DNA of 64,000 nt, from the NCBI GenBank assembly GCA_003184365.1, contig NKYR01000066.1:152644-216643 (forward strand), read 5' to 3'. The stretch's first letter is position 1. The number at the start of each line of letters is the position of its first letter. Of the stretch, positions 20,639 through 29,946 are shown piece by piece. The stretch comes from Evernia prunastri (taxonomy: Eukaryota > Ascomycota > Lecanoromycetes > Lecanorales > Parmeliaceae). Both the position numbers and the translations under genes were made by a program. The notes under the pieces are model-generated. The model saw only the letters and a program-made list of their open reading frames with translations, was not told where the DNA came from and made no database searches.

Positions 20639-20858
20639 ATCGATACGACAATGCGTTAGATTAACGATAACTATATAAAGATCGATTTTTTGATTAATTT
20701 TCGAGTAATTCACGATTAAGCTTTCACGAAAAGCATTATTATATCTGTATAATAGAAAACAGATCTTATTCTCTACCATTTTATTATTGTTTTGAATTAC
20801 TTAATTAGATTTCAGCGAAGAGACTCTTCAATAAAATCTATAACTTTAAAGTAAGAGA

Positions 20859-21083
20859 TGTTACGGACGTACCCTAGCTGTCAGGTACAAAGGGAGTGTT
20901 TATGGCTATGTGTCAGGCACATAGAGTATTTATTGGTCATTGACACATTCTCATTATCACATAGGCTAGCGGGGATTCTTCCTAGTATTTAAGCGCTCTT
21001 CTCCTGTGTACATATTCGCTCTTTATCTAGTTGTCTTATTCAATTTACCCCCATTAGACTTGACTCGGGGCACGGTTCTGACA
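20859..21083 (+). repeat. LTR type C, 225 bp
   Basis: Complete LTR followed by only 22 bp of type C leader before an N (21106), then part of a type B LTR. Nearly identical to the copy at 16327. Confidence 0.8.
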
Positions 21084-21106
21084 CTACAACTAGATCATCC
21101 ACCCTN

Positions 21107-21218
21107 TCCTATATAGGGGCGCTGAGCCCCCACTTTCCACTTTCCTTCCTTGTCTTTCGTCTTGTAAATAGACCTGACCCTATCAGACCAAGTATACCAA
21201 GTGGTAGCCCTAGTTCCA
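21107..21218 (+). repeat. LTR type B, 112-bp internal fragment between two Ns
   Basis: Runs from TCCTATATAGGGGCGC to CTAGTTCCA and is bounded by Ns at 21106 and 21219. It is presumably the remains of the 5' LTR for the pol gene that follows. Confidence 0.75.
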
Positions 21219-21219
21219 N

Positions 21220-23211
21220 ACTTACCCTGTCGATGTAATCACGGATCATAAAAATCTCGAGTACTTTATGTCAACCAAGCAACTCAGCCGCCGTCAAGCT
21301 CGCTGGAGCGAGTTCTTGTCCAGATTCAATTATCAGATCACATACCGCCCTGGCAAAGAGGGTGGTAAGCCCGATGCATTAACTCGTCGATCAGGAGATC
21401 TCCCAAAGGAAGGGGATAAATCAGACCCTCGCCATCAACACCAGCATCAAACAGTGCTAAAGACCCATGTCTTAGACCCGAAGATTATAGATCTTCAATG
21501 CCGAGTTATCCGCCTAGACCCAATCCAGCTCCACCTAAGCCCTGTCTCGCCTCAAGAACCCATCACCCTCGCCCCTATGAATTTAGAATCCGAACCCGAA
21601 GAAGCTGAGCCACAGCTAGACCTAGCCCCGCCTGATCCTGATGAGGATCCCTTAGACACCCCCACACAGACATTGTGGGATCAAGCCCAAGCAAGCGATA
21701 AGTTCGCATCCGAAGTCCTAGAGATGCTCCGCATCGGAGCACGTCACCATAGTCGAATTCCTCTAGCAGAATGCGAGGAACGAAATCAAGCGCTATACTT
21801 TCGAGGAAGAAAGTACGTACCTAACTCCGACCGCCTTCGCCTCCGAATCATCCAGTTAGCCCACGATAGCGTCCCCGGAGGACACCCTGGTAGAACAAAC
21901 TGCTACGAGTTGGTATGCCGCGCTTATTGGTGGCCTAACTTGTACCAGTATATCCAGCGTTTCGTCCGGAACTGTCATGTCTGCACTCGAGCCAAGCCCT
22001 CTAGACAGAAGCTACAAGGATGGCTTCGCCCCTTGCCAATCCCCGAGCGCCGATGGCGCGATGTATCTATGGACTATGTCGGTCCCTTACCCCCCAGCAC
22101 CTTCATGGGAATAACCTATCGTTATGTCCTAGTCTTCGTCGACCGCCTTACCAAAATGAGACATCTCGTCCCCACCGCTACTATGGAAGTAGAGGAAGCG
22201 TCCAATGCATTCTGTGCCAATGTCTGGAAACTCCACGGAACACCCGAAGTCTTTGTGTCTGATCGAGGCACTCAATTCACCTCTGATGTATGGGAGCATC
22301 TATGCAAAAACCTGAAGATCGATGCCAAATTATCCGCGGGATACCACCCTCAGACTGATGGTCAAACGGAGAGAGCTAACGCCACCATGGAACACTACCT
22401 TCGAGCCTTCGTCAATTACATGCAGGATGATTGGGCCAAGTGGCTCCCTGGAGATGAGTTTGCTGGAAATGATACTCCTTCCGCGACTACCCTAGCCTCA
22501 CCGTTTCTAGCCAACTCTGGACAAAACCCTCGCCTAGGATTCGAGCCCCCGGAGCCACTGCCTTCCGATGTCACTGCCCAAGCCCGTATCAAATTGATCA
22601 ATATCAATGAGTTTACCCAGAAGATGCAAGAGATCACCGAGCATCTCCGTGATGAGATGTTAGTCGCCCAAGCCATTCACGAGTCTTCCGCCAACGAACG
22701 ACGTCGGCCCTGTCCCCGATATTTCGTAGGAGATATAGTCTGGCTTAACGCCAAGAATCTCAATACTGCACGCCCAGTCATTAAGCTAGACGACCGCCAT
22801 ATTGGCCCCTTCCCAGTGAAACGAGTTTTCGACAATCCTCTAGTCATCGAGCTTGACCTCCCCGAGTCGATGAAGATCCACCCAGTATTTCATGCTAGTC
22901 TGCTGCAGCATACCGCGCAGGATCCTTTGCCCGGCCAACGCCAAGAATCTCGTCCCCCCGTCGTCGCCGAGAACGGCGAGCGAGCATGGTACGTTAATAG
23001 TGTCACGAACTCCAAGTACGACCGCCGATTCCAGCCACCCCTTTTGAAGTACTATGTCAATTGGGAGTCTCATGTCCCTACCTGGGAACCATTCAACTTG
23101 GTCGACAACTGCCAAACAGCTATCGACGAATATCACTCTTCTCGCCCCGATGCCCCCGGCCCACACACCACTCCATGTTCCATTCCCGGATGTCAATGCC
23201 GCGACCCTTGA
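21220..23211 (+). CDS. Ty3/gypsy chromovirus polyprotein, 3' part: RNase H end, integrase, chromodomain
   Basis: The frame is open from the N at 21219 to TGA at 23209-23211 (663 codons). It starts within RNase H (DVITDHKNLEYF, then YRPGKEGGKPDALTR). Next comes the H2C2 zinc finger (HDSVPGGHPG, then CHVC). The integrase core has three catalytic acidic residues in VSMDYVGPLP, VSDRGTQFTS and QTDGQTERAN. The C-terminal chromodomain-like segment contains LKYYVNWESHVPTWEPFNL. Integrase before chromodomain at the end of pol defines chromoviruses. Gag, protease and reverse transcriptase are missing because of the gap, not because of visible decay: no stop or RIP-like damage is seen in this part. Downstream lie a pyrimidine-rich region and the polypurine tract before the LTR at 23437. 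Confidence 0.9.
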   Translation, partial: TYPVDVITDHKNLEYFMSTKQLSRRQARWSEFLSRFNYQITYRPGKEGGKPDALTRRSGDLPKEGDKSDPRHQHQHQTVLKTHVLDPKIIDLQCRVIRLDPIQLHLSPVSPQEPITLAPMNLESEPEEAEPQLDLAPPDPDEDPLDTPTQTLWDQAQASDKFASEVLEMLRIGARHHSRIPLAECEERNQALYFRGRKYVPNSDRLRLRIIQLAHDSVPGGHPGRTNCYELVCRAYWWPNLYQYIQRFVRNCHVCTRAKPSRQKLQGWLRPLPIPERRWRDVSMDYVGPLPPSTFMGITYRYVLVFVDRLTKMRHLVPTATMEVEEASNAFCANVWKLHGTPEVFVSDRGTQFTSDVWEHLCKNLKIDAKLSAGYHPQTDGQTERANATMEHYLRAFVNYMQDDWAKWLPGDEFAGNDTPSATTLASPFLANSGQNPRLGFEPPEPLPSDVTAQARIKLININEFTQKMQEITEHLRDEMLVAQAIHESSANERRRPCPRYFVGDIVWLNAKNLNTARPVIKLDDRHIGPFPVKRVFDNPLVIELDLPESMKIHPVFHASLLQHTAQDPLPGQRQESRPPVVAENGERAWYVNSVTNSKYDRRFQPPLLKYYVNWESHVPTWEPFNLVDNCQTAIDEYHSSRPDAPGPHTTPCSIPGCQCRDP

Positions 23212-23436
23212 TCCAACCCAAGTCCCCCGCCTAAGTCTTTTACCTATGCCTCGCCTATGCTTCGCCCGAAACCCAGTCCCTCGTCCAAGCCTAGCCTACG
23301 CCTCAGTTCCCTCACCTAGACTTCGCCCAGACGCCTCACCTTACCAAGTCACCTCGCTCTTGTCTCGCCTAGTCCCTCGCTTCGCTATTTCCCCCTAGCA
23401 GCTTCACAGGAGCTCAGCCTTCGAAGGGGGAGCTAC

Positions 23437-23702
23437 TGTCACGGTGTGAAGTCAGCCCGGCTTCCAGCCCAGATCTAGTCTAGATCTAGCCTACTCAGCC
23501 AAGGGTTGCTAGAACCCCATTCCCACTGTTGTATATGCGACGGTTATGCGATAGCCGTGTTGGCTTTCGTCTGATCCTATATAGGGGCGCTGAGCGCCCA
23601 CTTTCCACTTTCCTTCCTTGTCTTTCGTCTTGTAAATAGACCTGACCCTATCAGACCAAGTATACCAAGTGGTAGCCCTAGTTCCAGCCTCGTTCCCTGA
23701 CA
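23437..23702 (+). repeat. LTR type B, 266 bp (3' LTR of the pol copy)
   Basis: TGTCACGG...CCCTGACA, directly after AGGGGGAGCTAC. Differs from the copy at 24258 at a single position that I could see. Confidence 0.9.
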
Positions 23703-23705
23703 NCA

Positions 23706-24032
23706 GTATTTCATGCTAGTCTGCTGCAGCATACCGCGCAGGATCCTTTGCCCGGCCAACGCCAAGAATCTCGTCCCCCCGTCGTCGCCGAGAACGGCGA
23801 GCGAGCATGGTACGTTAATAGTGTCACGAACTCCAAGTACGACCGCCGATTCCAGCCACCCCTTTTGAAGTACTATGTCAATTGGGAGTCTCATGTCCCT
23901 ACCTGGGAACCATTCAACTTGGTCGACAACTGCCAAACAGCTATCGACGAATATCACTCTTCTCGCCCCGATGCCCCCGGCCCACACACCACTCCATGTT
24001 CCATTCCCGGATGTCAATGCCGCGACCCTTGA
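23706..24032 (+). pseudogene. Second copy of the type B pol 3' end (chromodomain)
   Basis: After the N at 23703 the last 109 codons of pol are repeated, from VFHASLLQH to the stop. They appear identical to 22891-23211, followed by the same 3' region. Either a tandem element or the same sequence placed twice. Confidence 0.8.
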
Positions 24033-24257
24033 TCCAACCCAAGTCCCCCGCCTAAGTCTTTTACCTATGCCTCGCCTATGCTTCGCCCGAAACCCAGTCC
24101 CTCGTCCAAGCCTAGCCTACGCCTCAGTTCCCTCACCTAGACTTCGCCCAGACGCCTCACCTTACCAAGTCACCTCGCTCTTGTCTCGCCTAGTCCCTCG
24201 CTTCGCTATTTCCCCCTAGCAGCTTCACAGGAGCTCAGCCTTCGAAGGGGGAGCTAC

Positions 24258-24523
24258 TGTCACGGTGTGAAGTCAGCCCAGCTTCCAGCCCAGATCTAGT
24301 CTAGATCTAGCCTACTCAGCCAAGGGTTGCTAGAACCCCATTCCCACTGTTGTATATGCGACGGTTATGCGATAGCCGTGTTGGCTTTCGTCTGATCCTA
24401 TATAGGGGCGCTGAGCGCCCACTTTCCACTTTCCTTCCTTGTCTTTCGTCTTGTAAATAGACCTGACCCTATCAGACCAAGTATACCAAGTGGTAGCCCT
24501 AGTTCCAGCCTCGTTCCCTGACA
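24258..24523 (+). repeat. LTR type B, 266 bp
   Basis: 3' LTR after the repeated pol end. It leads into AT-rich unique sequence beginning TACTCTTATA. Confidence 0.9.
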
Positions 24524-24669
24524 TACTCTTATATAACAACGTAATATATATCACACAACGTTATTATTAATTGTACATAACGAAGCTCGAATTTTTGAAA
24601 TTTTCGAGTTTTTTGAAATAGGGCTGAAAAAAACAAACAAAATTTTCAAGAATTTTATGAATTTAAGTC

Positions 24670-25002
24670 TTCAGACACATATACAATAACAATCACGTTT
24701 GTTTATAGTCTACAGTTACTTGCGTTGAGATCCTCGTATGTGATTCTCTATTTCACATTAATTATATATATAATACAGAGTTATTACACGTTATATAATA
24801 AAATTCAAAGTATTTACGAACTTTTCGCGCGAAATTTTCAAAAAGTAAACAAAAATTGTCAAAGTCGAGTACCCTATACAACGTGTAATAACTCTGTATT
24901 ATATATACAACTAATGTGAAATAGAGAATCATATATAACGATTTCAACGCAAGTAACTGTAGACTATAAACAGATGTGATTGTTATTGTATATGTGTCTG
25001 AA
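24670..25002. repeat. Long inverted repeat, about 127-bp arms with a 78-bp loop
   Basis: Left arm 24670-24796 (TTCAGACACATATACAATAA...) and right arm 24876-25002 match as reverse complements with about ten differences, mostly transitions. The loop is AT-rich and contains CGCGCGAA. A further small palindrome (CTCGAA/TTCGAG) lies just upstream near 24589-24611. It could be a MITE or a cruciform-forming sequence. No flanking duplication was found. Confidence 0.8.
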
Positions 25003-25098
25003 ATCTACGATTTTTGCGACATTTCGCCTCTGTCCCAAAATTCTGATTTTCCTGGCATTCCTGCTCGGAGCCTTCGCCAAGGGTTTTGCAAAAAGGAA

Positions 25099-25167
25099 TC
25101 TTAGCGTGTGCAGATGACTCTGGAATCCTTGGCGCTGAGAAAATCTTCTCGCGCCGACTGTGAATAT
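25099..25167 (+). mobile_element. Third copy of the TTAGCGTG terminal repeat, truncated by an LTR
   Basis: Matches the left end of the 6463-6895 element (TTAGCGTGTGCAG, then CCTTGGCGCTGAGAAAATCT, then GCGCCGACTGTGAAT) and is cut at 25168 by a type C LTR. Confidence 0.6.
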
Positions 25168-25763
25168 TGTTACGGACGTACCCTAGGTGTCAGGCACATA
25201 GGGAGTGTTTATGGCTATGTGTCTAGCACATAGAGTGTTTATTGGTTATTGACACATTCCCATTGACACATAGGCTAGCGGGGATTCTTCCTAGTATTTA
25301 AGCGCTCTTCTTCTGTACATATTTCCTCCTTATCTAGTTGTCTTATTCAATTTACCCCCATTAGACTTGACTCTGGGCATGGTTCTGACACTACAACTAG
25401 ATCATCCACCCTTCCGTTCGTACTGGCAAGCGAACAGTAAAATAAAATTGTCAAACGGGACCGTTGTGAAGCTGTTTCGATAGCAGATCATTGGACACTC
25501 GGGTGTGGCCTACCTACAGGCAAAACGAACCATTCGTGGCTAGGACTTGTTGACCACAAGGAAAACCCCTTACGAGGAGGTCTCGCTGCATACGTGCAAG
25601 CACCCCAGCATTCGTGCAAACCAATCCCCCCCAACAAACAAACTTTCAGAGCTAACTTCCTCTCAACATGGCAAATTTGAGCGCGGTAAACGAGGCTACT
25701 CCACTTGATATGACAGAACTGCAAGAGTCTCTCAAGGAAATTCAACAAGGAGCCAGCAGCCTC
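25168..25763 (+). mobile_element. Type C LTR element, 5' end: LTR, leader and start of gag-like frame
   Basis: LTR 25168-25390 (223 bp), a leader beginning CTACAACTAGATCATCC, and an ATG at 25668 opening a frame (MANLSAVNEATPLDMTELQE and on) that is cut after 32 codons by the N at 25764. Such a position suits a gag start, but nothing in the short frame proves it. Beyond the N the sequence is inverted type A leader. Confidence 0.65.
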
Positions 25764-25764
25764 N

Positions 25765-25993
25765 TGTCGTGCTGGACGAGAGACGCGGAAGGCGAGGCAC
25801 GGAAGGTGAGACACGAAATGCTCAATAAAGAGATCGAATCGTTGGCGGGACTGGGTTTTCAAGACCTGAAGGATTCCAGCATCAAGACCTGGAGAAAGGA
25901 TACCAGCGTCGAGACCTGAAAGGATTCCAGCATCTTGCGAGGTTTGGTTTTCTACGCGTAGAAGCGTTAAACCGGTTGTTCGATCTTTCGTAA
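25765..25993 (-). repeat. Type A leader, inverted
   Basis: Reverse complement of the leader at 13508-13760, including the CTCGTCCAGCACGACA unit. It adjoins its LTR at 25994. Confidence 0.75.
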
Positions 25994-26178
25994 TGTCAGG
26001 GAACGAGGCTTGGTAGAAGGATTCTCATTCTCTATGGCTAGGACTAGGTAGAATTCCAAGACGAAAGATGAGGAAACAAGAAAGAACGGGGGATGCGAGC
26101 AGCCCTTAAGGGGCTGTCGCCTAGATCGTCGGCTATCGCATAGATTAACCTGACTAGACTGAGATCCACACCATGACA
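25994..26178 (-). repeat. LTR type A, variant subtype, inverted, 185 bp
   Basis: Same GGAATTCTACCTAG variant as 16928-17112. It marks the right edge of the transposon island. Confidence 0.85.
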
Positions 26179-26673
26179 CTTACAGACTGAAGTCTATATA
26201 TATACTATCAATTATGTGATTTAAGGTTAAGCGAGAGACTCGGAATCTCTGTCTACTTCTTCACATTAACGTCGCAAAAAAAAGAACTTCAGATTCGATC
26301 GATTTAGACGATTTTCTCGCGGAGGTGACAGTCTTGAAGTATAATGGGCGTTGGTGTGGGAGTGCGGATATTGATGGATGTATAATAGGTAGGTAGGGAT
26401 CCGACGGTCGGATCCGGATTGAACCCTGAAAATTTTGAATACACGCTAAGCTTACCGAAATACACGTTCTCATAGAGTAGATTCAACAGCTAACTTTATT
26501 TTCAATGGTAGAAAATCGGAAATGTTTCGTAATCTAAACCATGTACAAATGGATCCCGTAATTACCACTATTGTAGCTTATTAATCATGTGTGAACCATG
26601 TCTATACCGTTTCTGAGAATCAGGTTTGGCCCATAAGGTAGGTGTGTTGCATATCTAGGTGACAACGAGTAAG

Positions 26674-26779
26674 TCTATCCTCTTGGCAGTCCGGCGCGGG
26701 AGTGGCCACCAATCAAATCATCCACAGAGGCTGCCATACCAGCATCGATTGGTGGGTACGTCCGTGCCAAGAGGATAGA
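26674..26779. repeat. Nested inverted repeat (15-bp outer, 9-bp inner arms)
   Basis: TCTATCCTCTTGGCA (26674-26688) pairs perfectly with TGCCAAGAGGATAGA (26765-26779). Inside it CCACCAATC (26706-26714) pairs with GATTGGTGG (26747-26755). The 106-bp unit would fold as an interrupted hairpin. It lies about 100 bp upstream of the tRNA gene. Its nature is unknown. Confidence 0.6.
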
Positions 26780-26880
26780 TTTTCCGGCGACACGAGTATT
26801 TAGCGTTACAACGTTATCAGACGGTGAGAGAAGGATTTTAGAATATGAGGCGAATTAGGAAAAAATTCGAACATCAGATG

Positions 26881-27019
26881 GGCCGATTAGTATAGTGGAT
26901 TATTATGTCTCCTTTACACTTTCAAAGTGAGCGGAGAAGGTCGCAAGTGTCAGTATCCCTCAAATTCTGACATTTGGATAAAATACTTACGATTGCGCAG
27001 TCGAGCCTTGCATCGGTCA
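26881..27019 (+). tRNA. tRNA-Val (UAC) with an anticodon-loop intron and a GT...AG insertion in the T-loop
   Basis: The acceptor stem GGCCGAT (26881-26887) pairs with ATCGGTC (27012-27018; one G-T pair), and A73 is at 27019. The anticodon stem is TCTCC/GGAGA and the loop TTTACAC has anticodon TAC. A 13-nt intron (26919-26931) follows position 37, the canonical eukaryotic site. The T-stem GCAAG (26943-26947) pairs with CTTGC (27007-27011). The T-loop TTCGAGC is split after its first T by 52 nt (26949-27000) that begin GT and end AG and contain TTCTGAC, 20-24 nt before the end. Removing both insertions gives a normal tRNA. Box A (TTAGTATAGTGG) is intact; box B keeps only its TCGAGCC part. A run of 20 T (27022-27041) would terminate RNA polymerase III. 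It may be a functional gene with an odd intron or a recently interrupted pseudogene. Confidence 0.8.
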
Positions 27020-27041
27020 TCTTTTTTTTTTTTTTTTTTTT

Positions 27042-28914
27042 CCTCCACTTCAAGTTAATTAGAGAATTACGAGTTCTTCTTGGTGCGACGGAATTGCACC
27101 GCTGTTTGGGACCGTGCTTGTCCAATCTCCAATCTCCTTTCGTGGTTCCCAAAGCATTTCGTTCTGCTAATTCTATGGACGATAACAATGTCCTTTGGTA
27201 TGCATGGAAATGCTGTAGATTATTGGTCGCTGAGATTTCAAATATCACACATAAAACCCCCGACCCCCCCCCCCCACCGAACTCCGAGATGATAGGTACT
27301 CTACACCATCCACTAGGATTGGCGCAACAGTGATTAGAGTGACTGCATAACAGCTGCATATCGACGGCGGCTTCTTGCATCAAAGAAGCGCTCATCTCGC
27401 ACCAAAGGAGAAGGCGTGCAGGGTGAAAACGCCGATTCGGCGTAAAGGATACTTTATGCGCGAAAGGCGTCTGGTCGGATATTGACATTTGGGCCTTGGC
27501 TTCAGGCCTAGAGTATTTCAGCCGAGAACCGATATGGCCGAAAGTTAAAGTAGGCAAGAATGATACGAAGCCTAAGCGATGGAGGTGCCTGGCGGGCATC
27601 TCTGATGAGACCTTGCGTAAATTGGACCAGGACTGTCGTCGCGGGACAGGATTACGCGTGCGAGTATGTTCGAATGCTACGAAGGGAAAGAAACAAGATC
27701 GGTGCACAGTGCGGGGGAGAGAGTCTCTAGAAGGCAGTATCACTACCGCTCTCCCCATGACCGTCTCTATTCTCTATACGATGATTCACTCTACTCTATG
27801 GGTTGAACGGAATCGAGGACATCCCGACAAGGGTAATTCGCTTGACCTTGCCGCTCGAGGGATGAGGTGGCTATTCGAGACGAGATTCTACAGATTTCTG
27901 GCGAGAGATCATCCTTCCCGACAGCTGTGGTTGGACAACGGTTGGCGAGAGAGAAACACTAATGCCGCCCTCAGGCAGCAGGTGGGTGAATGTGCTAGAA
28001 CGGGCGCTGCCATCAAAGGGCCAACTGTAATTTCATGTCCTGGTGGGATTCCCATTTGAGGGGTAAGAAGTTGCGCCACGAAAATCCCGGCTTGAAAAAA
28101 TCACCATTCGACAATGAGCGGAGGTACGAACAATTATTTGGCGTGGCTATTGTTATTCATGAGGGGGAAAACGAGACTATGTTTTCGAAATTTGTAGCTT
28201 CCCCAAGACTACACGGGTCAGAAGGTCAGGGTGTTCTTGACAAGACAATACGAGTTACATGAAAGCCAACTCACCAGAGCATACTTAGGGTACGTGGTAC
28301 GGTGATGTTAGTCCACCAGAACCCGGCTGGGCCTTTGTTCCCCGTGGAGCCGCGCGGGACAAATGTAGTTCGTCCAGGATGAACCAATGTACCAGTCAGT
28401 CAATCAGTCGATCAGTCAACGAATCAATCAGTTAACCCGTCAATCATTCAATCAATGCAGGCAAGACATTTTAGCCCTTCCATGCATACGCATATCAATA
28501 TCGATGGCTTTTAATCTACTGAATGTACGACTCAGGAGCGCGACGTGCTTCTCAGTTCTTGCCCCACCTCAGAGTACATATGCACAGCACCCGAAAAGAC
28601 GATCGGCAACCTCCAATCATCCCACGTGCAACAAATATCCGTACCCTTATCTCACTTCACACTGCGTTGGATAGGGCATCCCCCCAAAATTGCACCAGTC
28701 ACGCAACTAGGTATACGCTGAGTGGTTACCAGACTTCTACGTAATGAATGAGGATGTCGATCTCCGTGTTCGTCGCATCGCATAGCGCGAACATCTCCAC
28801 GCTCGGTACCAATAACGAGCGGAGTCGACTTTGCTTCCCAAATACAAAGGATCCAGGTCACCTCCCTGCGGGGAAGGTCCTCCTTCCGCTCCAACCACCC
28901 AGAGCCGTGCCTCT
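27042..28914. other. Gene-poor interval; one uncertain open frame at 27496-28059
   Basis: The 187-codon frame at 27496-28059 has no recognisable domain and an Arg-rich composition, so it may be chance. Around 28390-28455 there is a degenerate (TCAG/TCAA)n stretch, and 27267-27277 is a C-run. The last part contains the promoter of the GT31 gene. Confidence 0.4.
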
Positions 28915-29946
28915 ATGCCTTACCTCACTCAGCGGACCATCTATACCTCTCTCGCAGTCACCCTTCTCGTCTTCTTTACTGCCTTCACACTCAATCCGCG
29001 CCTGAAGCTAAATGCGCTCTCGATCCCGTCGCCTTTCAATCGAACCCACGGCCAAACACCTCACCAACTCCTCCACTTTTGCGCCCCACGCCCTCACAAA
29101 CAAGGACCTCTCTCTCTCCATGGGCAGGAGCAGCAACCCGTATGGCTGTTAGGAACCATGACCGCCTACTTTTCCCAACAGCGGCGGAACATCATCCGCG
29201 CCACATGGCAAGCTCTGTACTCCAACCCAGCCTTCGACATGCGCTTCTTCGTCGCTAAACCCGCCCCGCTCTGGGAAGCGCTCATCAAGCACGAAAACGA
29301 CACCTACGGCGATCTGATCGTGCTGGAGGACCTGGAGGAGGTCCCGAGGATCGCCAAAACCATCAAGGTCGTCGCATTCTGGAAGTACATGCTGGAGCCG
29401 AGCCGGGCCTTCGGCGCCGAGACGCCGCCGTGGAAATTCGTCTCCCAGATCGACGACGACAGCTTCATCGACGCCGAGCGCTTCTACCGCGAGTTCCTGC
29501 GGCCGCGCATCGACCGGCCCGCCCACGGCCCCAACGACGACGACGCCGGCCCCGGCAGCACCCTCATCGCCCGCCGCCTCGAGCACGCCCAGCGCAACTA
29601 CAGCATCCCGGGGGGCCAGTTCTACACCCTCTCGCGGGACCTGGTCCGGCTCGTCGTGGAGCTGCAGGACCGGGCGCCCATCACCGACCTGCCCGAGGAC
29701 GTCCTCGTCGGCCGCCTGCTGTACGACGCGGACGCGCGCTTCGACTGGGTCGAGCTCGACGACGCCCGCGCCTTCGACGTCACGGACAATTTGACGAGGC
29801 TGAGCAAGGAGCGCCAGGACCTGGGGGACATGGACGCGCGGGCCATCAACCCGCACCGCATGAAGGAGGACGAGCTCTATCTGCGCGTGGCGCGCTTGTT
29901 CGGGAAGGAGGGGTTCGTCGGGTATCCGGAGGGGGAGGGGGATTGA
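28915..29946 (+). CDS. GT31 beta-1,3-galactosyltransferase-like type II membrane enzyme
   Basis: The 343-residue protein from ATG 28915 has a short cytosolic tail (MPYLTQR), a membrane anchor (TIYTSLAVTLLVFFTAFTL) and a luminal catalytic domain, the usual form of Golgi glycosyltransferases. Family motifs are present in order: RRNIIRATW near residue 85, QIDDDSFID (the DDD metal and sugar-nucleotide site) near 180, and EDVLVGRLLY near 265. These fit the galactosyltransferase family (Pfam Galactosyl_T), which transfers galactose or a related sugar to glycans. An in-frame upstream ATG at 28831 would put 28 unrelated residues before the anchor, so 28915 is preferred. The gene is intronless and its second half is very GC-rich, which creates long shadow frames on both strands. 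Confidence 0.8.
   Translation: MPYLTQRTIYTSLAVTLLVFFTAFTLNPRLKLNALSIPSPFNRTHGQTPHQLLHFCAPRPHKQGPLSLHGQEQQPVWLLGTMTAYFSQQRRNIIRATWQALYSNPAFDMRFFVAKPAPLWEALIKHENDTYGDLIVLEDLEEVPRIAKTIKVVAFWKYMLEPSRAFGAETPPWKFVSQIDDDSFIDAERFYREFLRPRIDRPAHGPNDDDAGPGSTLIARRLEHAQRNYSIPGGQFYTLSRDLVRLVVELQDRAPITDLPEDVLVGRLLYDADARFDWVELDDARAFDVTDNLTRLSKERQDLGDMDARAINPHRMKEDELYLRVARLFGKEGFVGYPEGEGD

Larger units (their letters stand above)
18451..20858 (+). pseudogene. RIP-like mutated pogo/Fot1-type transposase, split by two LTR insertions
   Basis: Three blocks (18451-19247, 20228-20415, 20639-20858) form one decayed reading of a DDE_1 (pogo/Fot1) transposase. The reading contains LTDYEEQTLH, then RLDELRISYHY, then ENIYNFDE (first catalytic Asp), then NVDNREYITSIE, then LFDNYDSYL (second Asp) and ENNIILFC. 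The third catalytic Asp region reads LLNVSVF, with Asn where Asp is usual. Many TAA/TAG codons stand where Gln or Trp are expected, as C-to-T mutation would give. The reading continues across a type B element (target duplication CGTAT) and a type C solo LTR (ATCGA). It is clearly inactive. Terminal repeats were not located. Confidence 0.75.

Noticed and set aside
21220..23211. Functional host gene derived from a transposon
   Set aside because: The frame is simply the 3' part of a recent chromoviral pol, flanked by its own LTR and repeated nearby.
26922..27758. 278-codon open frame on the minus strand
   Set aside because: It runs through the tRNA gene and its poly-T terminator (read as a Lys run) and has no protein-like domain.
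27496..28059. 187-codon frame as a gene
   Set aside because: Composition is Arg-rich and nothing resembles a known domain; kept only as a note in the intergenic entry.
29149..29856. 235-codon minus-strand frame and the 29430-29978 plus-strand frame
   Set aside because: Shadow frames of the GC-rich GT31 gene with low-complexity Val/Gly/Asp or Arg/Pro composition.
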